DNA of 13,167 nucleotides, from NCBI GenBank assembly GCA_902477055.1, contig CABSFY010000066.1:1-13167 (forward strand), in the 5' to 3' direction. How positions within the stretch are numbered: position 1 is the stretch's first letter; the number at the start of each line of letters is the position of its first letter. Positions 6,061 through 13,025 of the stretch are shown here, piece by piece. The position numbers and the translations under genes are program-made. Source of the stretch: an uncultured Eubacteriales bacterium. GTDB taxonomy: Bacteria; Bacillota; Clostridia; Oscillospirales; Oscillospiraceae. The notes beneath the pieces are model-generated. The model was not told where the DNA came from. It saw nothing but the letters and a program-made list of their open reading frames with translations, and did no database searches.

Positions 6061-6924
6061 ATGGCGAAGGTTTCTGTGCCGCTGTTGGAGGTTCGGCAGC
6101 AAACGATTTGGAAATGGCTGCCACGCAGGAAGCGCGAATCGCACAAGGGGGACTACGGGCGGCTGCTGCTCGCCTGCGGGAGCGTGGGTTATACCGGTGC
6201 GCCGGTGCTGGCGGCGCAGGCAGCGGTGCGCAGCGGGGCGGGGCTGGTGTTTGCCTGCGTCCCGGATGCGGTGTATCCTATCGTCGCCGGGCGGCTGCTG
6301 GAGCCGATGGTCTTGCCGCTGCCGTCAGAGAACGGAAAATTTGCCGAGGCGGCCATTCCGGAGCTTCTGGCGCGGCTGGAGCGGTGTGACGCGTGCCTGA
6401 TCGGCTGCGGCATGGGGCAGAACGCGGCGGGACTGGCGCTGGTCAAGGCGGCACTGTCGCAGGCGCATTGCCCGGTCGTTCTCGATGCCGATGGCATAAA
6501 CGTGCTGGCGGGGCATATAGATGTACTGCGCGGCGCGGCCTGTCCGGTGATCGTCACGCCCCATGAGGGTGAATTTCGCAGACTCTGCGGGGACTACACC
6601 GGCACTCGCCTTGCCGCCGCAAAGGAATTTTACGAGCAGACGGGCGCGACGCTGCTGCTCAAGGGCCACCGGTCGCTCATCGTCGGCGCGGAAGGGTATT
6701 ATGTCAACCGCTGCGGCAATCCCGGCATGGCGACCGGGGGCAGCGGGGACGTGCTGGCGGGCATCGTAACGGCGCTTTTGGGACAGGGCCTTTCCCCGAC
6801 GCGCGCGGCTGCGGCTGCGGCGTGGCTCCACGGTACGGCGGGCGATCTGTGCGCCGCCGAGCTGGGGGAGTACGGGATGCTGCCGTCCGACCTTCTTTTG
6901 CGGCTGCCGCGACTTTTGCGATAG
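6061..6924 (+). CDS. nnrD: ADP-dependent NAD(P)H-hydrate dehydratase
   Basis: The 287-aa enzyme dehydrates the damaged S-form of NAD(P)H hydrate back to NAD(P)H using ADP; a ribokinase-like fold. Visible motifs: HKGDYGRLLLACGS (28-41), AAQAAVRSGAGLV (51-63), VLDADGINVL (140-149), VTPHEGEFRRL (165-175), LLKGHRSLIV (199-208) and the signature GNPGMATGGSGDVLAG (219-234), with D230 as the likely catalytic Asp. This is the dehydratase alone; no epimerase (NnrE) half is fused or visible nearby. The ATG at 6061 follows an aaggagg site (6047-6053). The open frame continues upstream to 5929, but that part crosses the repeats and is unlike the family. It is first in the unit leading to alr. Confidence 0.95.
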   Translation: MAKVSVPLLEVRQQTIWKWLPRRKRESHKGDYGRLLLACGSVGYTGAPVLAAQAAVRSGAGLVFACVPDAVYPIVAGRLLEPMVLPLPSENGKFAEAAIPELLARLERCDACLIGCGMGQNAAGLALVKAALSQAHCPVVLDADGINVLAGHIDVLRGAACPVIVTPHEGEFRRLCGDYTGTRLAAAKEFYEQTGATLLLKGHRSLIVGAEGYYVNRCGNPGMATGGSGDVLAGIVTALLGQGLSPTRAAAAAAWLHGTAGDLCAAELGEYGMLPSDLLLRLPRLLR

Positions 6925-6937
6925 GGTGTGTTGCATT

Positions 6938-7498
6938 TTGCGGCGAATTTTGGCATTGCTGGTTCTGACGGCGCTGTGCTTGAGCGGGTGCGGCGGAACG
7001 GAAAATCTGTTGGCCCCGGCGATCGAGTTCCGCGCGGCGCTGGTGCAGGCGGGCGGCTGCTCGTTTACGGCGAGGGTCACGGCGGACGACGGCGAGGCGA
7101 CGGAGGAATTTACCCTGCGCTGCGAGGCGGACGAAACGGGCGCGGTGCACTTCGAGGTCGCTGAACCGCAGACGCTTGCGGGCATTACGGCGCTCGTCTC
7201 CGCCGACGGCGGGACGATCACCTACGATGGCATGGCGATGGATTTTGGCCTGTTGGCCAATGGCAACGTTATTCCCGCGGCGGCCCCGGCGCTTGTCTTG
7301 TGCTGCTGGCGGCAGGAGTATCTTGCCGCCGCCGGAGCGGACGAAACCGGCTACCGCGCGACGTATGAGAAGGATTTTGACGAAAAACGCCTCGTCGTGG
7401 ACACGTGGTTTGAAAATGGGATACCATTTTATGCCGAGGTGTGTTATAATAACCAGAGAATTCTGAAGCTGGAGCTTTCGGACTTCAAACTGGACTGA
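6938..7498 (+). CDS. Lipoprotein, likely LolA-like YdcC/GerS group
   Basis: This is a predicted lipoprotein of 186 aa from a TTG start at 6938-6940, preceded 9 nt upstream by agggtg. A GTG at 6926 in the same frame would add MCCI and is the alternative; it has no ribosome site. The signal is LRRILALLVLTALCLSGC with lipobox LSGC, so C18 would be lipidated and the protein held on the outer face of the membrane. The body shows a pattern I associate with YdcC/GerS-like proteins: EFTLRCEADE, then EPQTLAGITALVS, then TITYDGMAMDFGLL. Bacillus ydcC and Clostridioides difficile gerS also sit directly before an alanine racemase gene, which supports the call. In C. difficile GerS is needed for spore cortex hydrolysis; that role here is only a possibility. 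Confidence 0.75.
   Translation: MRRILALLVLTALCLSGCGGTENLLAPAIEFRAALVQAGGCSFTARVTADDGEATEEFTLRCEADETGAVHFEVAEPQTLAGITALVSADGGTITYDGMAMDFGLLANGNVIPAAAPALVLCCWRQEYLAAAGADETGYRATYEKDFDEKRLVVDTWFENGIPFYAEVCYNNQRILKLELSDFKLD
7442..7450 (+). promoter_or_regulatory. Possible extended -10 promoter for alr
   Basis: TGTTATAAT is a perfect extended -10 element inside the 3' end of the lipoprotein gene, about 60 nt before the alr start codon. No good -35 lies 17 nt upstream (taccat at 7422-7427), so this would rely on the TGn extension. A chance match in the only AT-rich patch nearby is possible. Confidence 0.35.
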
Positions 7499-7512
7499 CG
7501 GAAGTTGAATCT

Positions 7513-8688
7513 ATGGATTACTTAAAGAGAACATGGGCGGCTGTTTCGCTCGACAACTTAAATCATAACTATCACGCGCTGCGGGAGAAAATTCCAACGA
7601 ACTGCCGGTTCCTCGGCGTGGTCAAGGCGGATGCCTACGGCCACGGGGCGGTACCGGTCAGCCGCCATCTGGTGGAGCTGGGCGCGGAATACCTCGCCGT
7701 TTCCAATATCGAGGAGGCGGTGCAGCTTCGGCGCGGCGGTCTGCGCGGGCCGATTTTGATCTTGGGCTACACGCCGCCGTTTTATGCCGAGGACCTTGCG
7801 GCAATGAACCTGCGGCAGGAGGTCCACAGCTTGGAATATGCCAAGCACCTGAACGACCGCCTGAGCGGCACGAAGCGGCGCATTCGCGTGCATCTGAAGC
7901 TCGACACCGGGATGTCCCGCCTCGGCTTCTTTGCCTATGACCATCCGCAAACCGTCGAGGAGCTTCGGCAGGTGGCGCAATTGGAGCATCTGCTGATCGA
8001 GGGCGTGTTTACCCACTTCCCGGTGGCCGATTCCACCGCCACGGCGGACGCGGAGTTCACGCGGACGCAGTTTGCCCGCTTCAGGAACACGCTCGACGAG
8101 CTGAAGGCTGTCGGCATCGCGCCGGAGATTCGCCACTGCTGCAACAGCGGTGCGAGCATTCTCTACCCGGAATTTGCGCTGGACATGATCCGCCCCGGCA
8201 TCGCGACCTACGGCGTGCTGCCGTCGGACGAGCTGCGAGGAATGATCGACCTCAAGCCCGTGATGCAGCTTCGCTCGACGATCTTCCAGCTGCGCGATTA
8301 CGCGCCGGATATCACGATCAGCTACGGCCGGACTTACCGGACCGAAGCGCCGCAGCGCATCGCCGTGGTCGGCATCGGCTATGCCGACGGCCTGTCGCGC
8401 AGCTTCTCGAATCACATTTCCTTCCTGCTGCACGGTAAGCGCGTGCCGCAGGTGGGCCGCATCTGCATGGATATGTGCATGGTGGACGTGACGGCCGTGC
8501 CGGAGGCGAAGGTCGGCGATGTTGTGACCATTTTCGGGGAGGACGGCGGTGCAAGCATCGACGTGGACAGCCTCGCCGCTCAGCTCGGCACGATCCCCTA
8601 TGAGGTCCTGTGCGGCATCAACAAGCGCATCCCGCGAATTTACCTCGACGGCGAAAATCAGACAGAAATTTTGCAATATATTGTGTAG
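7513..8688 (+). CDS. alr: Alanine racemase
   Basis: The 391-aa PLP enzyme interconverts L- and D-alanine, supplying D-Ala for peptidoglycan. The PLP lysine is K38 in VVKADAYGHG, and the opposing catalytic tyrosine is Y271 in ISYGRTYR. Other family blocks are LDTGMSRLGF (130-139), THFPVADS (167-174), HCCNSGAS (208-215), IRPGIATYG (226-234) and GRICMDMCMVDVT (315-327). Length is typical and the gene is intact. The ATG at 7513 has only a weak ggaag ribosome site, 14 nt after the lipoprotein stop. It is followed by mazF, the conserved Firmicute order, but without the antitoxin gene usually found in between. Confidence 0.97.
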   Translation: MDYLKRTWAAVSLDNLNHNYHALREKIPTNCRFLGVVKADAYGHGAVPVSRHLVELGAEYLAVSNIEEAVQLRRGGLRGPILILGYTPPFYAEDLAAMNLRQEVHSLEYAKHLNDRLSGTKRRIRVHLKLDTGMSRLGFFAYDHPQTVEELRQVAQLEHLLIEGVFTHFPVADSTATADAEFTRTQFARFRNTLDELKAVGIAPEIRHCCNSGASILYPEFALDMIRPGIATYGVLPSDELRGMIDLKPVMQLRSTIFQLRDYAPDITISYGRTYRTEAPQRIAVVGIGYADGLSRSFSNHISFLLHGKRVPQVGRICMDMCMVDVTAVPEAKVGDVVTIFGEDGGASIDVDSLAAQLGTIPYEVLCGINKRIPRIYLDGENQTEILQYIV

Positions 8689-8750
8689 CCTATCATACAA
8701 TGGAATGGAGTTCCGCTGAATAAATTTTGCTTCTGCGTGGGAGAATATGG

Positions 8751-8778
8751 TTGACGTACAGTGGTACGGAGATAAAAT
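8751..8778 (+). promoter_or_regulatory. Possible promoter directly before mazF
   Basis: TTGACG (8751-8756) and TAAAAT (8773-8778) are separated by 16 nt. The start would fall near 8785, only about 10 nt before the mazF ATG, leaving a very short leader that would lack the ggag at 8781. Real or chance cannot be decided from sequence. Confidence 0.35.
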
Positions 8779-8794
8779 ACGGAGCGTGAAGCAA

Positions 8795-9154
8795 ATGGAC
8801 ACAACGGTAAAGAGGGGCGACATCTTCTACGCGGATCTCAGTCCGGTCGTCGGCAGCGAGCAGGGCGGGACGCGTCCGGTCCTGATCGTGCAGAATGACA
8901 CGGGGAACAAGCACTCTCCGACGGTGATCGCAGCGGCCATCACCAGCCAGACCAACAAGGCGAAGCTCCCGACGCACATTGAGCTGGCGGGACGGAGCGT
9001 CGGCCTGACGAAGGACTCCGTGGTGCTGCTCGAACAGATCCGAACGATCGACAAGCGCCGCCTGCGCGAGCATATGGGCCGGCTGGACGAGAGCATGATG
9101 AATCGTGTAGATGATGCGATAGCGGTCAGCTTTGGCCTTCCCAAGACGCAGTAA
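8795..9154 (+). CDS. mazF: MazF/EndoA-type mRNA interferase toxin
   Basis: This 119-aa protein is very close to Bacillus EndoA (NdoA), which cuts RNA at UACAU. The block KRGDIFYADLSPVVGSEQGG is followed by TRPVLIVQND, AAITSQ, KLPTHIEL and VLLEQIRTIDKRRL. The catalytic pair of the Bacillus enzyme, R25 and T48, corresponds to R27 and T50, so the active site appears intact. I chose the ATG at 8795 because the protein then matches the family N-terminus; ggag lies 10 nt upstream. The in-frame upstream start at 8747 would add 16 residues absent from the family. The 106-nt gap after alr holds no open frame long enough for a MazE/EndoAI antitoxin, the longest ATG frame being about 7 codons. Confidence 0.94.
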   Translation: MDTTVKRGDIFYADLSPVVGSEQGGTRPVLIVQNDTGNKHSPTVIAAAITSQTNKAKLPTHIELAGRSVGLTKDSVVLLEQIRTIDKRRLREHMGRLDESMMNRVDDAIAVSFGLPKTQ

Positions 9155-9187
9155 GGCTGCGCCTTGTCGAAATAGCGAAGCGACTTC

Positions 9188-9218
9188 TTGACAAGCAACG
9201 GTCCCTCCTGCATATACT
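9188..9218 (+). promoter_or_regulatory. Possible promoter overlapping the post-mazF hairpin
   Basis: A perfect TTGACA (9188-9193) and TATACT (9213-9218, one mismatch) are 19 nt apart, longer than the ideal 17. Initiation about 5-7 nt downstream of the -10 would start the RNA at 9223-9225, after the 5' arm of the hairpin, so such a transcript could not sequester its own ribosome site. Confidence 0.4.
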
Positions 9219-9234
9219 GTGCGGGAGGGATTTT
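9202..9234 (+). terminator. Hairpin after mazF that also buries the next ribosome site
   Basis: An almost continuous stem of about 12-13 bp (9202-9214 with 9218-9230, two G-U pairs, 3-nt loop) is followed by TTTT and looks like the mazF terminator. Its 3' arm holds gggagg (9223-9228), the only ribosome binding site of the gene starting at 9239, so read-through mRNA would have that site paired. Confidence 0.7.
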
Positions 9235-9238
9235 CATC

Positions 9239-9829
9239 ATGGAGCTTGCAATCTATTATCACGGCGAACCAATCGGTACTCTGACAGGACAGCTAGAGGG
9301 CCTGTACTGGAAATTTTTTTGTAAAATCGAAAAAAAGACGGAACGACCGCTGCGCGTTTACGTCTTAAAAATGTTTGATGCGGAATATCTTGGCATTCCC
9401 GATGCCGACGGGAGCCTAACGGCCCGGATCTCCGCGCGGCATTTTTCCGCAGCACCGGACGGCGCGGCGGCGGCCGAGTTCCCGCGTGGGGAATGGTATC
9501 CGTGGCACGGGACGCTCGACGGCGTGCCGGTCGCGGCCTGCCTGCTCCGGCGGACGGACGACGGCTTTACGGTCGCTTTTCCGCCGGAGGAGGCGCTGCA
9601 ATTTCCGCAATGGCTGGACGGCATGACGCCGCTTTCGGCCTTCGGCAAGCTATGGGCGAGCCTCACCATCCGTCACGACGGACACTTGCCTTCCAAAGAA
9701 ATAGAACATGGAGGAAACAAAAATGAAACGACTGATATCGATTCTGCTAATCGCGGCGTGCCTGATGACGCTTCTGCCGGTGACGGCTTCGGCCAAGACG
9801 GGCGGGAAGCTGATCGCGCTGACCTTTGA
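9239..9829 (+). CDS. Unrecognised protein overlapping the deacetylase gene
   Basis: This 196-aa protein begins MELAIYYHGEPIGTL; I do not recognise its family. Residues 1-155 look like a real folded protein: an N-terminal beta-rich part, an aromatic/basic GLYWKFFCKIEKKTERPLRVYVL (21-43), an acidic GEWYPWHGTLDGVPVA (84-99) and FPQWLDGMTPLSAF (122-135). No signal peptide or membrane helix is seen. From about residue 162 the frame runs inside the next gene, and its composition becomes polar and low in hydrophobics (KNETTDIDSANRG...), so the tail is probably not conserved. The start ATG follows gggagg at good spacing, but that site lies in the 3' arm of a hairpin. It may share a transcript with the deacetylase. 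Confidence 0.65.
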   Translation: MELAIYYHGEPIGTLTGQLEGLYWKFFCKIEKKTERPLRVYVLKMFDAEYLGIPDADGSLTARISARHFSAAPDGAAAAEFPRGEWYPWHGTLDGVPVAACLLRRTDDGFTVAFPPEEALQFPQWLDGMTPLSAFGKLWASLTIRHDGHLPSKEIEHGGNKNETTDIDSANRGVPDDASAGDGFGQDGREADRADL

Positions 9830-11453
9830 CGACGGCCCCTGCGGCTACACGGCGGGCCTGCTCGACGGTCTGAAGGAGCGCGGCGTCAAGGTGACGTTCT
9901 TCATGCTCGGTATGAAGGCGAAGGATTATCGCGAAACTGTACGCCGGATGTATACCGAGGGCCACCAGATCGCCCAGCATACATACGACCACCCGACGCT
10001 GTCCACCAAGACCGACGAACAGGTTCGCTGGCAGCTCGACTCGACCGACGATATCCTCAACGGCCACCTCGGCACGAACTATAACTTCCTGCTTCGGCCG
10101 CCCTACGGCGACTATAAGAACCACACGCTGGATATCATCGGCAAGCCCGCCATCTTCTGGTCCGTTGATCCGCTGGACTGGAAATATCACAATTCCGATA
10201 CGGTGTATAACAACATCGTTTCCGGCGCGTTTGACGGCGCGATTATTCTCGCGCACGACATCCACGCTACGACCATCCCCGGCGCACTCCGGGCGGTCGA
10301 TACGCTGCTGGAGCAGGGGTATGAATTCGTGACGGTCAACGAGCTGTTCCGCCGCCGCGGCGTTTCACTGGAAAATGGCAAGTGCTACTACTCCTGTAAG
10401 CCGACCGGCACCGATCTTGGCCCGATTTCTGCGCCGACGATGACGCTCAAGACGGCCTATGGCAAGATGAACGCCCGCCTCTCCGCGCAGGACGGCATGG
10501 ACATCTACTACACGACCGACGGCTCCGATCCGGCGCTGAACGGTACGCGATATAAAGGCGAGTTTGCCGTGTCGGTCGGTACGACGGTCAAGGCCGTCGC
10601 CGCGAAGGACCTCAACGGCTCACGCAGCGCACTCATGACCGAGAAGATCGACGGCACGCCGGTCAAGGAGCCGACCTTCGAGGTCAAGGACGGCAAGGTC
10701 GTCATCACCAATCCGAACGCTGGCACCGACGTGCGTTACACGACCGACGGCTCTGCGCCGACGACCGGCAGCACCGTCTATTCCGCGCCGATCGCCTGCT
10801 TCGACGGCGTGATCAGCTACAGCGTGATGGGCGAGGGAATCGTCACAAAGACCAAGCGGATGTACGTGTCGAAGAACGGCAACCTGTTCCGTGATGTGCC
10901 GCATAACGAGTGGTATTTTGCCAACATCGACCGTGCAGTTTCGCTTGGGATGCTCAACGGCGTTGCAAAATATGAATACGACCCGAACGGTTCGCTGACC
11001 CGCGCAATGTTCGTGACCATGCTCTACCGCGTGATGCAGAAGTTGGACACGACCGTCCAGCCGGGCAAAAACGGCTTCTCCGACGTTGAAAACGGCAAGT
11101 GGTACACCGATGCCGTCCTCTGGGCGGCAAAGGAGGACATCGTGCGCGGCTATCCGAACGGTACCTTCCGCCCGGACCAGAGCATCAACCGCGAGGAAAT
11201 GTGCGCCATGCTGAACCGTGCGATGAAGAAGTGGCTCACTGGGCCGGTCAGCGGCGAGCTGACCTTCAGCGACAAGGAGAAAATCTCCGACTGGGCCAAG
11301 GAGGACGTTCGTTGTATGGCCGCCGCGTCGGTTGGGCTGATGCAGGGCATGGGCAATAACCGTTTTGCCCCGCAGGAAACCGCCACCCGCGCTCAGGCTG
11401 CAACGGTCCTGCTGCGCCTGACGGATTATTGCAAGAAGCACACTGCGCAATAA
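9723..11453 (+). CDS. SLH-anchored NodB-type polysaccharide deacetylase
   Basis: This 576-aa secreted protein has a signal peptide at 1-24 (cleavage after TASA). The NodB domain at about 29-209 has all motifs: TFDDGP (34-39, base D36 and metal ligand D37), HTYDH (H86, H90), RPPYGD (125-130), DPLDW (149-153) and ILAHDIH (H178). Two chitobiase C-terminal-type modules follow at about 240-308 and 316-382, each with YYTTDGSDP or YTTDGSAP. Three SLH repeats at about 388-570 (FRDVPHNEWY, FSDVENGKWY, FSDKEKISDW) would hold it on secondary wall polymer. The family removes acetyl groups from GlcNAc or MurNAc in wall glycans or chitin; the substrate here is unknown. The ATG at 9723 follows ggagg at 8 nt; an ATG 15 nt upstream has no ribosome site. 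Confidence 0.94.
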   Translation: MKRLISILLIAACLMTLLPVTASAKTGGKLIALTFDDGPCGYTAGLLDGLKERGVKVTFFMLGMKAKDYRETVRRMYTEGHQIAQHTYDHPTLSTKTDEQVRWQLDSTDDILNGHLGTNYNFLLRPPYGDYKNHTLDIIGKPAIFWSVDPLDWKYHNSDTVYNNIVSGAFDGAIILAHDIHATTIPGALRAVDTLLEQGYEFVTVNELFRRRGVSLENGKCYYSCKPTGTDLGPISAPTMTLKTAYGKMNARLSAQDGMDIYYTTDGSDPALNGTRYKGEFAVSVGTTVKAVAAKDLNGSRSALMTEKIDGTPVKEPTFEVKDGKVVITNPNAGTDVRYTTDGSAPTTGSTVYSAPIACFDGVISYSVMGEGIVTKTKRMYVSKNGNLFRDVPHNEWYFANIDRAVSLGMLNGVAKYEYDPNGSLTRAMFVTMLYRVMQKLDTTVQPGKNGFSDVENGKWYTDAVLWAAKEDIVRGYPNGTFRPDQSINREEMCAMLNRAMKKWLTGPVSGELTFSDKEKISDWAKEDVRCMAAASVGLMQGMGNNRFAPQETATRAQAATVLLRLTDYCKKHTAQ

Positions 11454-11465
11454 GTCAAAATGAAC

Positions 11466-11519
11466 TTCCCGCCTGCCGGACGCGAAAGCGCGCGGCGGGC
11501 GGGAAAATTTTTCTTTTTC
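11466..11519 (+). terminator. Terminator of the deacetylase gene
   Basis: A 13-bp GC-rich stem (11466-11478 with 11493-11505, one G-T pair) is followed by aaTTTTTCTTTTTC. It lies 12 nt after the deacetylase stop and separates it from the sigma-factor operon. Confidence 0.92.
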
Positions 11520-11547
11520 TGCAACCCCGGCGAAAAAATTCCGAGTA
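11520..11547 (+). promoter_or_regulatory. Candidate ECF-type autoregulated promoter
   Basis: TGCAAC (11520-11525) and CGAGTA (11542-11547) are 16 nt apart, which matches the spacing and general look of extracytoplasmic-sigma promoters (Bacillus SigW type TGAAAC-N16-CGTA). It lies just after the upstream terminator and about 20 nt before the sigma gene. No sigma-A pair is obvious here, which favours this reading, but the match is imperfect. Confidence 0.3.
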
Positions 11548-11568
11548 TTGGGGTGAGGAGGTGAGGCA

Positions 11569-12126
11569 ATGACAGACCGGGAGATCGTGCAGTTGTTCCG
11601 GCGGCGGGACGAAGCAGCCATTGAGCAGGCGGAGCAGGCCTATGCATTATATTGCAGCTCAATCGCTTCGCGCATTTTGTCCGACGCGACGGACGTGGAG
11701 GAGTGCGTGAACGATGTGTGGCTGGCCGCTTGGAACAGCATCCCGCCAAACGAACCGGAGCGGCTGGCGACGTATCTGGGCAAGCTCTCGCGCAATATCG
11801 CCATCGACCGCGTCCGCGCCAGCGGTGCGCAGAAGCGTCGCACGGAGCGGTACGCCCTGTCGCTGGACGAGCTGGCCGAGGTCATCCCGGACGGGAACGA
11901 CCCGGAGCAGCAGGTCCGCGCGGCGGAGCTGGAGCGGGCAATCGGCGCGTTTGTCCGCGAGCTGCCGGAGGCGCAGCGGCGGGTGTTTCTCTGCCGCTAC
12001 TGGTATCTGGACTCCCTCGCGGAAATCGGGGAGCGCTTCGGCTACTCCGAGAGCAAGGTCAAGTCGCTGCTCCACCGTACACGGGAAAAGCTGAGGCATT
12101 ATTTGCAGAAGGAGGAATTGCTGTGA
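11569..12126 (+). CDS. ECF-type RNA polymerase sigma factor
   Basis: This 185-aa sigma-70-family factor with regions 2 and 4 only directs RNA polymerase to a small regulon, usually on release from a membrane anti-sigma. Region 2 spans about 20-85, with DVEECVNDVWLAAWNSI (42-58) and a basic KLSRNIAIDRVRA (72-84). Region 4 spans about 122-180, with LPEAQRRVFLCRYWYLDSL and the helix-turn-helix AEIGERFGYSESKVKSLLHRTREKL. The ATG at 11569 follows a ggaggtga site at good spacing. Its stop overlaps the start of the next gene by 4 nt (GTGA). I cannot name its ECF group or signal. Confidence 0.93.
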   Translation: MTDREIVQLFRRRDEAAIEQAEQAYALYCSSIASRILSDATDVEECVNDVWLAAWNSIPPNEPERLATYLGKLSRNIAIDRVRASGAQKRRTERYALSLDELAEVIPDGNDPEQQVRAAELERAIGAFVRELPEAQRRVFLCRYWYLDSLAEIGERFGYSESKVKSLLHRTREKLRHYLQKEELL

Positions 12127-13025
12127 AACAAGAGGATTTACTGAACGCCATGAACGCCGTGGACGACGCATTTTTAGAGGATGCCCACGCCCCCGTGCGC
12201 AAGCGCCGCATCCTGCCGAAGGTGCTGGTAGCGGCGGCCGCTGCGGCGGTACTGACCATCACGGTTGCAGCGGCTGGGTTCTTCGGTGCGCGTCTGTTTA
12301 CCGACGCAACGGAAGCCGAAAAATCAGCGCAGGTGCAGGCGGACGAGTTTGGGCAAGGCACGATGTGGCATCGGGACACTGCCCCGGTATTTACCGGTGA
12401 CGAAGCGGAAGAAGCCGGAAAGGAAACTGCGGAAAGAGCAATTAGGATGCTGTCAAGGAAGGATGGGATTCAAATCGACGAATCCGGCAGCGCAACATGG
12501 AACCGCTACATGACCTTTGACGGCGGATACTATTATTCATCCGACGATCTGACGGCACTGATGAAGAACGACAAGGGCTTCTGTGCAGACTTCTCCTATC
12601 TGGATGAGGTTGCAACGCCAGTGGAGGGGTCGGTTTACCTTTATCAGGAAACCATACCGTTAACCGAGAAGCCTGCGGAGGATGAGTGGTACCGCCAGGC
12701 GTTCTGCGTTGCAACCTATCGGACAAGTGACGGCGGCGCATTGCGGGTGAGCATTTCTGCACACGAGGGCAAGGGTGTCGGCTTGGATGCGGTGTATGCC
12801 AAGAGCTTCGCGTTTGACGAGGAGATCAAGAGCGCGGACGGGATTTCCTTCCGCTTCTTCGGCACGGGCGACGGCCGCGTGGATGCCGTTGCCGCCGAGG
12901 GAACGGTAAAAATTCATCTCAACACTTGGGTATCCGCCCCCGAAGTGCTGCGCGATATCGTCGAGCATACCTGTTTTGCCGATATGATCGATGCCTTGGA
13001 TGCCGAGTATCTGATTACGGAGTAA
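12123..13025 (+). CDS. Single-pass membrane protein, likely anti-sigma factor
   Basis: This 300-aa protein is predicted to hold the ECF sigma factor at the membrane. The N-terminal 33 residues (MKQEDLLNAMNAVDDAFLEDA, then basic VRKRRILPK) would face the cytoplasm. One transmembrane segment follows at about 34-57 (VLVAAAAAAVLTITVAAAGFF), then an extracellular domain of about 240 aa that I do not recognise. It has no zinc anti-sigma HxxxCxxC motif, so it is not a ZAS-type factor. The GTG at 12123 is 7 nt after aaggagg (12109-12115), and the GTGA overlap means translational coupling. The role rests on position and topology; a different membrane partner is possible. Confidence 0.8.
   Translation: MKQEDLLNAMNAVDDAFLEDAHAPVRKRRILPKVLVAAAAAAVLTITVAAAGFFGARLFTDATEAEKSAQVQADEFGQGTMWHRDTAPVFTGDEAEEAGKETAERAIRMLSRKDGIQIDESGSATWNRYMTFDGGYYYSSDDLTALMKNDKGFCADFSYLDEVATPVEGSVYLYQETIPLTEKPAEDEWYRQAFCVATYRTSDGGALRVSISAHEGKGVGLDAVYAKSFAFDEEIKSADGISFRFFGTGDGRVDAVAAEGTVKIHLNTWVSAPEVLRDIVEHTCFADMIDALDAEYLITE

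Noticed and set aside
7558..8823. A 421-codon minus-strand frame opposite alr
   Set aside because: The plus strand encodes a full alanine racemase with both catalytic residues; the antisense frame shows no family features.
10620..11621. A 333-codon minus-strand frame opposite the SLH region
   Set aside because: It crosses the strong terminator at 11466-11519 and the start of the sigma factor; the sense strand has clear SLH repeats.
11652..12122. Upstream extension of the anti-sigma frame through the sigma gene
   Set aside because: It is an out-of-frame Arg/Gly/Ala-rich reading of the sigma gene; the GTG at 12123 has a perfect ribosome site and GTGA coupling.
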